A stretch of DNA of 39,737 nucleotides from Armatimonadota bacterium (GTDB lineage Bacteria > Armatimonadota > Hebobacteria > GCA-020354555 > CP070648). The notes beneath the pieces are model-generated. The model had not been told where the DNA came from, ran no database searches, and worked only from the letters and a program-made list of their open reading frames with translations. The position numbers and the translations under genes were made by a program. The stretch lies in NCBI GenBank assembly GCA_035527535.1, contig DATLAK010000038.1, positions 1-39,737 of the forward strand. The letters are read 5' to 3'. Each line of letters begins with the position of its first letter. Within the stretch, counting starts at the first letter, position 1. Positions 1-7,519 of the stretch are shown piece after piece.

Positions 1-108
1 GCGCGATGTCAATCGCGCGAAACCGCCCGTAGGGGCAAGGCATGCCTTGCCCTCTACCTGTGTCGCGCCCGGTGCGACCCCGAAGAACACCCATCAATTC
101 ATCGTTGA
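1..108. other. Non-coding left edge with palindromic repeat
   Basis: No gene is seen here. Positions 1-18 form a short hairpin with six-base arms (GCGCGA / TCGCGC). Positions 29-53 hold a dispersed palindrome listed separately. An in-frame stop at 106-108 closes off the nadE remnant that follows. Confidence 0.6.
29..53. repeat. Dispersed 25-bp palindromic repeat, copy 1
   Basis: The core GGGCAAGGCATGCCTTGCCC (33-52) is a perfect 20-bp palindrome. The 25 bases at 29-53 are identical to 19905-19929. A variant with GC replacing AA/TT in the arms lies at 30884-30903. This copy sits just upstream of the broken nadE remnant, so it may mark a rearrangement point. The palindrome could also form a transcript hairpin. 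Confidence 0.8.
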
Positions 109-327
109 CGCAACCCTATTCTGCACGCCTATGTCGAGCAGGACCGGGGATTCGATGAGATCGTGGGCACGGGTTTCGACGCGGAGGTCGTGCGCCGGGT
201 GATCCGGCTGGTGGATCGCAATGAGTACAAGCGCCGTCAGGCCCCGCCCGGGGTCAAGATCACCCCCAAGGCTTTCGGCAAGGATCGGCGGTTGCCGATG
301 ACGAATAGCTATACCCATTCGGGATGA
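109..327 (+). pseudogene. nadE: 3' remnant of NAD+ synthase
   Basis: The 72 codons from 109 to the TGA at 325-327 read as the C-terminal end of a glutamine-dependent NAD+ synthase, the enzyme that amidates deamido-NAD in the last step of NAD synthesis. Recognisable stretches are [17 protein letters not shown], a [18 protein letters not shown] segment, and a [13 protein letters not shown] tail, all typical of the family's extreme C-terminus. The frame is closed by TGA at 106-108. A small insertion near 112-117 may have shifted the frame, because GAC-GCA followed directly by ATT-CTG-CAC would read DAILHAY. No further NadE sequence is seen upstream; instead there is a dispersed palindrome at 29-53. 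Only about one-eighth of a normal gene remains, with no start, so I call it a pseudogene. The family call is from sequence memory and is fairly sure. Confidence 0.72.
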
Positions 328-433
328 AGGGCCGGGAATGGGGGCCGGGCGTCTTCACCCCTAGGCGCGGTCGCGCCCGCTCCTCTCAACCGAGCTGGAC
401 TGCGCGCCGCGCGCCGGTCCGGAGGCGAGCCAC

Positions 434-460
434 ATGACCGTAATCGGGGTCTTTGCATGA
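434..460 (+). other. Possible 8-codon leader ORF overlapping the MFS start
   Basis: A tiny frame (M-T-V-I-G-V-F-A-stop) begins with ATG at 434. A strong GGAGG at about 420-424 precedes it. Its stop TGA at 458-460 overlaps the transporter's ATG at 457 as ATGA. The transporter has only a weak GGGG ahead of its own start, so translational coupling through this short frame is possible. It could also be chance. Confidence 0.25.
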
Positions 461-1713
461 CCGGCGGGCCAACCCCGCCGCGCGCCAGGGCCGGGCTCAG
501 CCGCAATGTCGTCGTCCTCGGCCTCGTCAGCCTGCTGACCGACATCAGCAGCGAGATGACGATCACCCTGCTCCCGCTGTTCCTCTTCAACGACCTGGGG
601 GTGCGCACCACCGTCATCGGCCTCATCGAGGGGGTGGCCGAGACCACGGCCGGCGTCACCCGCATCTTTTCGGGGTGGCTCAGCGATGTGTGGGGCAAGC
701 GCAAGGGGCTGGCCGTCATCGGCTACAGCCTATCCGCCCTGAGCAAGCCCTTCCTCTATGTCGCGAATGCGTGGCCGACGGCGCTGGGGGTGCGCTTCGC
801 CGATCGCCTGGGCAAGGGCATCCGCACCTCGCCCCGCGACGCGCTCATCGCCGACTCCAGCGCCGAGGGGCGCCGCGGCCTGAGCTTCGGTTTCCACCGC
901 GCCGCCGACAGCGCGGGGGCCTTCATCGGCCTGGGGGCGGCGGCCGTCATCGTCTATGCCGCGCAGCGCCACGCGCATCTGCTGCAGGCGGGGGTCTATC
1001 GTCACCTGGTGCTCTACGCGATGATTCCCGGCTTCCTGGCGGTGGCGGTGCTGGCGCTGTTCGTGCGCGAGACGGGCAGCGGGCGCCGGCCCGGCGCGGC
1101 GCCGCGTCTCTCCCTGCGCGGCTTCGACCGGCGCTTCCGGTTCTTCGTCGTCATCATGATCATCTTCACCCTCGGCAACTCCAGCGACGCCTTCCTGGTG
1201 CTGCGGGCGCAGAACGTGGGGCTATCCGTGTTCGGCATCTCGCTGCTGCTGGTGGCGTTCAACGCGGTGTACGCGGTAGTGGCGACACCGGCGGGGGCGC
1301 TGTCGGACCGGTGGGGGCGCACCCGCATCATCGCCGTCGCCTGGGGGCTCTACGCGGCGGTCTATCTGGGCTTCGCGTTGGCCCATGCCGCCTGGCACAT
1401 CTGGGCGCTGTTCGCGCTCTACGGGGCGTACTACGGCATGGCCGAGGGGACGGCGCGCGCGCTGGTGGGGGACGTGGTGCGCCCCGACCAGCGCGGCACC
1501 GCCTACGGCGTCTTCAACGCGGCGACCGCGATCACCGCGCTGCCGGCGAGCCTGATCGCGGGGGCGCTGTGGGAGGGCGTGGGCGGCTGGCCGGGGCTGG
1601 GGCCGGCGGCGCCGTTCTACTTCGGGGCCGGGATGTCGCTGCTGGCGCTGGTGCTGCTGGCAGCGTGGCTGCCGCGGGCGCAGGTCGCACCGCCGCGCGC
1701 GCAGAACTCATAG
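457..1713 (+). CDS. MFS transporter
   Basis: This encodes a 418-residue major facilitator superfamily transporter of the cytoplasmic membrane. The substrate cannot be told from sequence. Alternating hydrophobic stretches fit twelve membrane segments. The family's loop 2-3 signature appears as GWLSDVWGKRKG near residues 72-83 and recurs in the second half as GALSDRWGRTR. A conserved GKGIRTSPRDALIADS stretch follows TM4 and is typical of a subgroup of bacterial efflux-type MFS proteins. The start is ATG 457, overlapping a tiny upstream frame. The stop is 4 nt before the DinG helicase start, so the two genes are probably cotranscribed, although a functional link is not obvious. An efflux pump is the likely role; a sugar or metabolite carrier is possible. 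Confidence 0.88.
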   Translation: MTGGPTPPRARAGLSRNVVVLGLVSLLTDISSEMTITLLPLFLFNDLGVRTTVIGLIEGVAETTAGVTRIFSGWLSDVWGKRKGLAVIGYSLSALSKPFLYVANAWPTALGVRFADRLGKGIRTSPRDALIADSSAEGRRGLSFGFHRAADSAGAFIGLGAAAVIVYAAQRHAHLLQAGVYRHLVLYAMIPGFLAVAVLALFVRETGSGRRPGAAPRLSLRGFDRRFRFFVVIMIIFTLGNSSDAFLVLRAQNVGLSVFGISLLLVAFNAVYAVVATPAGALSDRWGRTRIIAVAWGLYAAVYLGFALAHAAWHIWALFALYGAYYGMAEGTARALVGDVVRPDQRGTAYGVFNAATAITALPASLIAGALWEGVGGWPGLGPAAPFYFGAGMSLLALVLLAAWLPRAQVAPPRAQNS

Positions 1714-1717
1714 CAGC

Positions 1718-3799
1718 ATGAGTGCCCCGCGCCAGGAGCCCGCGAAAGAGCCCCTTCCCTTCGACGCGCAGGCGATGCTGGGGCCTGACGGCCCGCTGGC
1801 GCGCGGCCTGGCGGGGTATGAGTTTCGCCAACCGCAGGTGGACATGGCGTCGCTGGTGTGGGAGGTCATCAACGCCGGCGGGCACGCCGTGGTCGAGGCC
1901 GGCACCGGCACCGGCAAGTCGCTCGCGTACCTGCTGCCGGCGCTGCACGCGCGGCGCGCGGTGCTGGTCAGCACCTACACCATCAACCTCCAGGAGCAGC
2001 TCCTGCGCCACGACCTGCCGCGGCTGCGCGAGTGGCTGGGGCTCGACTTCCGCGCGGCGCTGATGAAGGGGCGCGGCAATTTCATCTGCCGGCGCAAGGT
2101 GGCGCAGCTATCGAGCGCGGGCGAGCAGCGCGGGCTGTTCGAGAGCGCGGACGAAGTGCGCCGCTTTCGCGACCTGGCGGCGTGGTGCGCGGTGACCGAG
2201 ACCGGCGACCGCGCCGAGTTGGAGTTCGAGCCGCGCGCCGGGTTGTGGGCGGAGGTGGCGTGCGCCGCTGACGACTGCCACCGCTGGAAGTGCAAGTTCC
2301 GCGCCGCATGTTACTACTACCGCGCGCGGGCGCAGATGGAGGAAGCGGACCTGGTCGTCTGCAACCACGCGCTGTTCATGGCCAACTTCCGCCTGGCCGC
2401 GATTGATCCCGAGCTGGCGCCGCTGGGCCCGCGCGAGGTGCTGGTGTTCGACGAGGCGCACCACCTCGCCGACGTCGCCGCCAACGCCCTGGGCTTGACC
2501 TTCACCAACTATCGCATCCCCGATTTCGCGCGCCGCGCGCGCCATCTGCTGGGGCGCGCGGAGGGAGCAGTCGAGGCCGCGGTCGAGTTCGACCACGCCG
2601 CCGACCGCGTGGAGCAGACCAACCGCGAGCTGTTCGAGCGCTTCCCGCTGCTGACCCGCGATCGCGTGCGCCTGAACGCGCTGCCGTCGGGCGAAATCGA
2701 GGGCGCGCGCGCCGCCGCCGCCGAAACCGCCGATCGCCTGACCACGGCCGCCGTTAGCTTGCGCCAGTCGGGGCTGGACGGCGAGGACCGCGAGAGCGCG
2801 CTAAACCTGGCGCAGCGCGCGGAAACCATGGCGGAGGAGCTGCCTCTGCTGTTCGACCTCAGCCCGGAGTGGGCGAGCTGGGTCGAGGTCGCGGTGGGGA
2901 GGCGCCAGGTGCGCTCTACCTTGCACCGCCACCCGGTGGAGGTGGCGGCGGAGCTGGCGGAGGGGCTGTTCGAGAACCCCGCGCTGCGCAGTGTCATCCT
3001 CACCTCCGCCACCCTGGCGGTGGGCAAGAGCTTCGCCTTCATGCGCCGCCGGCTTGGCATCGCCCAGGCGGCGGAACTGCTCGCGCCCTCGCCCTTCGAT
3101 TACGCCGCCCAGTGCCTGGCCTACGCCCCATCGGACCTGCCCCCGCCCGACGATCCGGGCTTCCCCGAGGAGCTGGCGGCGCGCATCGAGCGCATCCTGC
3201 GGGCGACCCAGGGGCGCGCGTTCGTGCTCTTCACCTCCTATCGCCTGCTGGACGAGCTGGGGGCGCGGCTCACTGAGAGCCTCCCCTACCCGGTGCTGCG
3301 GCAGGGCGAGATGCCGAAATGGCGGCTGCTGGAGCAGTTCAAGCGCACGCCGTCGGCGGTGCTGCTCGGCACCGATTCATTCTGGGAGGGGGTGGACGTG
3401 CAGGGGGAGCAGTTGAGCTGCATCATCATTACCCGCCTGCCGTTCACCGTGCCCGACGAGCCGTTGGAGCAGGCGCGGGTGGAGCGCATCGAGGCGCAGG
3501 GGGGGAACGCGTTTCGCGAGTATTCCCTGCCGCGGGCGGTGCTCAAGCTCAAGCAGGGGTTCGGGCGGCTCATCCGCACCCGCAGCGACCGCGGGCTGTT
3601 CTGCGTGCTCGATTCGCGCCTGCACTCGCGCAGCTACGGGCGCTGGTTCGCCGCCAGCCTGCCGCCCATGCGCGAGATCGCCGAGCCGGAGGAGGCCGGC
3701 GATTTCCTCGCTCCCGGCGCCGGCCGGGCGGCGCGCGATCCGAGCCGTCAGGCGGAAACCCCCGCGCGCACCACGCGTACCGCGCGCCGCCGCAGGTAA
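1718..3799 (+). CDS. dinG: DinG-family ATP-dependent DNA helicase
   Basis: A 693-residue XPD/DinG-type superfamily 2 helicase that unwinds DNA 5'-3' with ATP and acts on repair or R-loop/replication intermediates. Walker A is EAGTGTGKS (60-68) and Walker B is the DEAH box VFDEAHH (243-249). The Fe-S cluster cysteines appear as C124, C187, C192 and C198; the X4 and X5 spacing of the last three matches E. coli DinG. Motif VI lies in GFGRLIRTRSDRG near the C-terminus. There is no N-terminal exonuclease domain, so it resembles the short DinG form rather than the exonuclease-fused Gram-positive form. The Arg-rich last 30 residues look like a disordered basic tail. It follows the MFS gene by 4 nt. 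The family call is firm; the exact pathway is inferred. Confidence 0.92.
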   Translation: MSAPRQEPAKEPLPFDAQAMLGPDGPLARGLAGYEFRQPQVDMASLVWEVINAGGHAVVEAGTGTGKSLAYLLPALHARRAVLVSTYTINLQEQLLRHDLPRLREWLGLDFRAALMKGRGNFICRRKVAQLSSAGEQRGLFESADEVRRFRDLAAWCAVTETGDRAELEFEPRAGLWAEVACAADDCHRWKCKFRAACYYYRARAQMEEADLVVCNHALFMANFRLAAIDPELAPLGPREVLVFDEAHHLADVAANALGLTFTNYRIPDFARRARHLLGRAEGAVEAAVEFDHAADRVEQTNRELFERFPLLTRDRVRLNALPSGEIEGARAAAAETADRLTTAAVSLRQSGLDGEDRESALNLAQRAETMAEELPLLFDLSPEWASWVEVAVGRRQVRSTLHRHPVEVAAELAEGLFENPALRSVILTSATLAVGKSFAFMRRRLGIAQAAELLAPSPFDYAAQCLAYAPSDLPPPDDPGFPEELAARIERILRATQGRAFVLFTSYRLLDELGARLTESLPYPVLRQGEMPKWRLLEQFKRTPSAVLLGTDSFWEGVDVQGEQLSCIIITRLPFTVPDEPLEQARVERIEAQGGNAFREYSLPRAVLKLKQGFGRLIRTRSDRGLFCVLDSRLHSRSYGRWFAASLPPMREIAEPEEAGDFLAPGAGRAARDPSRQAETPARTTRTARRRR

Positions 3800-3932
3800 T
3801 TGACCCGCAGCTGGGGAACTACCGTGCGCAAGACACGCGCGCCGCCCGCCGTCTGCCTCGCAGCGGTCGCAGCCGACTGAGCACTGCCGTCCGGATGGCG
3901 CGGGCCCACTCCGCTTATCACACTGAAACGAC

Positions 3933-5390
3933 ATGCATCGCAGCGCACCGAGGGTAGCGAAGAACACCCTGGCCCAGCTGGTCGCGCGTGGGCTGGAGGG
4001 GGCGACCAACTTCACCGTCACCGTCCTGCTGGCGCGCGTGCTGGGGGCGAGCTCGCTCGGCGCCTTCGCCCTCCTCACCACCTACGCCGGGCTCTTCGTT
4101 TTCCTCGGCACCTTCGGCCTCAACCTGCTGATGGCGCGCGAGGTGGCGCGCCACCGCGAGCAGGCCCGCCGCTACCTGGCCAACGCGCTGGGCATGGGGC
4201 TCGTCCTCGCCGCGATCACCGTCGCCCTCCAGATCGGCATCATCCGCCTGGTCAGCGACGACCCCCTGGTGCGCAAGGGGGTGTACCTGGCCGCCGCCTT
4301 CACCGTGCTGCAGTCATGCGAGTTGCTCTTCGTCGGGGTCTTCTACGCGCTGGAGCGCATGGAGTTGGAGACGATTTGCATCTTCGTCGAGAAGGCCGTG
4401 CTGCTGGTTGCCGTCTTCGCCCTGGTGCTGACCGGCGGCGGGGTGATGCAGGTGCTGGGGGTCTTCGTCGGGGCCGCCGCCTCGGTGCTCCTGCTGTACC
4501 TGGCGCTGGCGGCGCGGTTGGTGGGCTTCCCGCGTCCCGCCGCCGACTTCGCGCTGTGGCGACGCCTGGCCGCCGAGAGCTGGCCCTTCAGCCTCAACCT
4601 ACTCCTGACCAGCATCTATTTCCAGACCCACGTGGTGCTGGTGGCGCTGCTGGCGTCGCAACGGGCAGCCGGGTACTTCCGCGCGGGCTCGGTGGTGGCG
4701 CTGGGGCTGCCCATCATCGCCATGGGCCTCAACACGGCGCTGCTGCCGTTGATGGCGCGCGCTCATCCGCAGCGACCTCAGGCCTTCGAGTTCGGCCTCG
4801 AGCGCGCTTTCCGCGTGCTGATGCTGGTGGGCCTGCCCCTCGCCGCCGGACTCATCGCCCTGGCGCAGCCGTTGATGGTGGGATTCTACGGGCCGCGCTT
4901 CGCCCCCGCTATTCTCGTCTTTCAACTCTTGGGAGCCAGCGTCCCCATTAAGTTCGCCGCCAACACCGTCGCCGCGGCGCTGACCGCCGCCGACCGCCAA
5001 CCGCAGCGCACCCTCGCCGTCGGCATCGGCGCCGCCGTCTGCGTCGCCCTGGCCTTCGCGCTCATCCCCCGCTTCCACCACAACGGCGCCGCCGTCGCCG
5101 CGGTCATGACCGACCTCGTTATCCTGGCGACAACCTACTACTACCTGCGGCGAGCGGGCTATCGCCTCGACATGCTTAGCCTGGCGGTGCGGCCAGCGGT
5201 GGCCGCCGCGGTCATGGGCGTCAGCCTGTGGTGGCTGCGCGGGATGAGCCTGGCGGTGACCGTTCCCGCCGGGATCGCCATCTACGCGGCGGCGGCGGTG
5301 GCGATGGGCGCGGTGCGCCGCGCCGATGGGGAGTGGTTGTGGCAGGCGCTGGCGTCTCGTCAGGCGAGTCTGGAGGTCGGTCCGCCGTGA
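3933..5390 (+). CDS. Oligosaccharide flippase (Wzx/MOP superfamily)
   Basis: A 485-residue polytopic membrane protein of the MOP flippase superfamily. Members move lipid-linked oligosaccharide units across the cytoplasmic membrane for O-antigen, capsule or exopolysaccharide assembly. The N-terminus has the family look, VAKNTLAQLVARGLEGATN followed by LLARVLG and LGAFALLTTYAGLF. Hydrophobic segments continue to the end and are compatible with twelve to fourteen helices. ATG 3933 is the first start after a 133-nt spacer. The stop overlaps the GTG of the next gene by 4 nt (GTGA), so the flippase, methyltransferase and kinase form one transcription unit. The substrate is unknown. The call rests on the helix pattern, N-terminal motif and context. 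Confidence 0.88.
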   Translation: MHRSAPRVAKNTLAQLVARGLEGATNFTVTVLLARVLGASSLGAFALLTTYAGLFVFLGTFGLNLLMAREVARHREQARRYLANALGMGLVLAAITVALQIGIIRLVSDDPLVRKGVYLAAAFTVLQSCELLFVGVFYALERMELETICIFVEKAVLLVAVFALVLTGGGVMQVLGVFVGAAASVLLLYLALAARLVGFPRPAADFALWRRLAAESWPFSLNLLLTSIYFQTHVVLVALLASQRAAGYFRAGSVVALGLPIIAMGLNTALLPLMARAHPQRPQAFEFGLERAFRVLMLVGLPLAAGLIALAQPLMVGFYGPRFAPAILVFQLLGASVPIKFAANTVAAALTAADRQPQRTLAVGIGAAVCVALAFALIPRFHHNGAAVAAVMTDLVILATTYYYLRRAGYRLDMLSLAVRPAVAAAVMGVSLWWLRGMSLAVTVPAGIAIYAAAAVAMGAVRRADGEWLWQALASRQASLEVGPP

Positions 5391-6457
5391 GCGCGCAATT
5401 CGAGATCGGGCCGACGCTGGCATGCCCCGCCTGCGGGGTGCCCCTGGTGGAGCGCGCGCAGGCGCTGCTCTGCGACCGCTGCGGGGGCCGCTATCCGGTG
5501 GGCGGCGGCATCCCGCGATTCAACCCGGATGGCTTCTACTGGGGCGAGATCCCGCGGTCGCAGATGCGCGCGATCGTGGAGCGCGCGCGCACCGGCGGCT
5601 GGGAACCGGCGCTGCGGGAATTGCTGGCCCCCGGCAGGCCGGACCTCTACGACTACGTGACCGATCCCGGCCGCGCCGATTGGCGCCATTACCTGCCGCT
5701 GGACGACAGCGCCGACGTGCTCGACCTGGGCGCGGGATGGGGAAGCCTGACGGCGCTGCTGGCGCCGCGGTGCCGGTCGGTGACGGCGGTGGAGGGGGTC
5801 GAGGAGCGCATGCGGTTTCTCGACTTGCGCTGTCGCCAGCAAGGGCTTGCCAACGTCGTGCGGGTGCGCTCGGACCTGCTGCACCTGCCGTTCCTAGCGG
5901 GCAGCTTCGACGTGGTGGTGATGAACGGGGTGCTCGAATGGGTCGCGTGCGCGGACCTGGGGCCGCCGCCGGAGGTCGTGCAGCGCCGCTTCCTGCGGCG
6001 CATCCGCCGCCTGCTCCGCCCCGGAGGCGCGCTCTACCTGGGCATCGAGAACCGAACCGGGTACCAGTTGTGGCTGGGGCTGCGCGATCACAGCGGGCTT
6101 CCTTTCACCAGCCTGCTGCCGCGCCCCGTCGCCAACGTGGTGACCCGGCTGGTGGCCGCCGGCGGCAAGCGCGGGCCCTATCGGACCTATACCTACACCT
6201 ACTGGGGCTACCGCCGGCTGCTGCGCGGCTGCGGATTCGACGAGGTTGACGTGTACGCGCCATTACCGGGCTACAATACCCCGCGCTACCTGGCGCCGCT
6301 CGACCGCGGCGCGCCCTTGCGCTTTCTACTGCGGCACGTGGCGCGCCCCGTGCACGCGCGCAGGCTGGCGGCCGTGGCCGGCCACCTGCCGCTGACGGCC
6401 GCGCGCCTGCTGGTCAGCAGCTTCGCCGTTTTCGCCCGGGTGGGACCGCCATGTTGA
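5387..6457 (+). CDS. Zinc-ribbon SAM-dependent methyltransferase
   Basis: A 356-residue class I methyltransferase with an N-terminal zinc ribbon. Two CxxC knuckles (C13/C16 and C29/C32) resemble the Trm112-like ribbon often found on sugar or lipid methyltransferases. SAM motif I is VLDLGAGWGS (111-120), the acidic strand-2 residue falls in TAVEGVEE, and a motif IV-like FDVVVMNGVLEW follows. I chose GTG 5387 because GGAGGT at 5372-5377 precedes it by 9 nt and the CxxC pair starts right after; the open frame reaches further upstream but only inside the flippase gene. It overlaps the flippase by 4 nt and the downstream kinase by 7 nt. Methylation of a surface glycan or its lipid-linked intermediate is inferred from the neighbours. 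Confidence 0.85.
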   Translation: MSAQFEIGPTLACPACGVPLVERAQALLCDRCGGRYPVGGGIPRFNPDGFYWGEIPRSQMRAIVERARTGGWEPALRELLAPGRPDLYDYVTDPGRADWRHYLPLDDSADVLDLGAGWGSLTALLAPRCRSVTAVEGVEERMRFLDLRCRQQGLANVVRVRSDLLHLPFLAGSFDVVVMNGVLEWVACADLGPPPEVVQRRFLRRIRRLLRPGGALYLGIENRTGYQLWLGLRDHSGLPFTSLLPRPVANVVTRLVAAGGKRGPYRTYTYTYWGYRRLLRGCGFDEVDVYAPLPGYNTPRYLAPLDRGAPLRFLLRHVARPVHARRLAAVAGHLPLTAARLLVSSFAVFARVGPPC

Positions 6458-7494
6458 CCCGGCGCATCGCCGAGCTGGTGTGCGGCAACTGGAGCGCCTT
6501 GGGTCTGACCGGCGCGGCGCCGGCGGATCTCAGGTTCGTCAAGGTCAGCGCCAGCGCGCGCGCGACCAAGGTCATCCTGTTCGGCTTCCCCCCACGCGGG
6601 CGGTTTCCGGTGGTGGTGGTCAAGCTCGCCCCCGATCAGGAGGCTGAAGAACGCCTGCGCGCGGCTCATCGCTTGCTCGGCGCGCTGCACCGCCGACTGC
6701 CGCGACTGGCCGGGGTGCCGCGCCCGCTCATGGTGGAGCGCGTGGGTTCGCACCTGGTGGGCGTGGAGACCTACCTGCCGGGCCAAACCATGTACCGCCT
6801 GTATCCCGCCCAGCCCTCGTGGCGGCAGCGCGCGCATGTCGCACGCGACTTCGAGGCGGCCCGGTCGTGGTTGGTGCGGTTTCACCAGGCGACGCGCAGC
6901 GATCGGTCGCCGACGGCGCGGGATCTCGAGCGCTGCTGCGACGCGCCGCTGGAGGTCTTCGCGCGATGCCACCACCCAACCCCGGCGGAGCTGGCGGCGC
7001 TGGAGCGGGCCCGCGGCGACCTCGCGGATGCCGCCGGCGCCAACCTGCCCCTGGTGTGCCAGCAGGGCGACTACTGGCCCCGCAACCTGCTGCTGGCGAA
7101 CGACCGCCTCGCGGTGTGTGATTGGGACTGGTCGCGCCCGGCGGAGCTGCCGTTCCTGGATGCCTTCCTCTTCCCGCTAAGCTACAGTCTGCTGCTGGGC
7201 GCGGCGCCCCCAGCGGTCGGGGTCGCATTCGATGGTCTGCGCGAGGCACTGCTCACGGGCAGTTGGTTCGCGCGCTTATGGCGCGGCTATACCCTCGGCT
7301 ACCTGCGGGAGATGGGCATTGACCTCTCCCTGGCGTCGAGCTTCTTCCACCTGACCCTGCTGCACATGGCGGTGCGGGACTGCGCTGCCACCGGTCAGCC
7401 GAGCCGCAACGACGCATTGCACCGGGAGCTGCTGCGCAGGTGCGCGGAGGAAGAGGTAGTGAGGCGCGGCTGGCTGGGCGGCCTCGGCGCCTGA
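6451..7494 (+). CDS. APH-fold small-molecule/sugar kinase
   Basis: A 347-residue protein of the aminoglycoside phosphotransferase/choline kinase fold. A candidate ATP-binding lysine lies in VVVVKLAP (K58). The catalytic loop is QQGDYWPRN (D207, N212), where Gln replaces the usual His of HGD. The metal-binding DFG-equivalent is CDWDW (D224). Catalytic Asp and Asn are kept, so it is probably an active kinase. ATG 6451 lies inside the last codons of the methyltransferase gene (7-nt overlap), which indicates coupled translation. In this context a glycan, lipid-linked sugar or glycan-end substrate is more likely than an antibiotic. The substrate is inferred, not seen. Confidence 0.78.
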   Translation: MLTRRIAELVCGNWSALGLTGAAPADLRFVKVSASARATKVILFGFPPRGRFPVVVVKLAPDQEAEERLRAAHRLLGALHRRLPRLAGVPRPLMVERVGSHLVGVETYLPGQTMYRLYPAQPSWRQRAHVARDFEAARSWLVRFHQATRSDRSPTARDLERCCDAPLEVFARCHHPTPAELAALERARGDLADAAGANLPLVCQQGDYWPRNLLLANDRLAVCDWDWSRPAELPFLDAFLFPLSYSLLLGAAPPAVGVAFDGLREALLTGSWFARLWRGYTLGYLREMGIDLSLASSFFHLTLLHMAVRDCAATGQPSRNDALHRELLRRCAEEEVVRRGWLGGLGA

Positions 7495-7503
7495 GGCGGC
7501 CGG

Positions 7504-7516
7504 CGGGCGGCGCCCG
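7504..7516. terminator. Short GC hairpin between convergent genes
   Basis: CGGGC-GGC-GCCCG forms a five-pair stem in the 25-nt gap between the convergent kinase and DUF4340 genes. It is followed on the plus strand by TCTT only. It could act as a weak bidirectional terminator, but there is no real T tract. Confidence 0.3.
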
Positions 7517-7519
7517 TCT

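Noticed and set aside
5228-5386. Upstream extension of the methyltransferase frame
   Set aside because: It lies wholly within the flippase gene, and GTG 5387 has a good ribosome-binding site and is followed at once by the zinc ribbon.
6451-7494. Aminoglycoside resistance
   Set aside because: The fold is shared, but the operon context is glycan synthesis and the catalytic-loop His is replaced by Gln.
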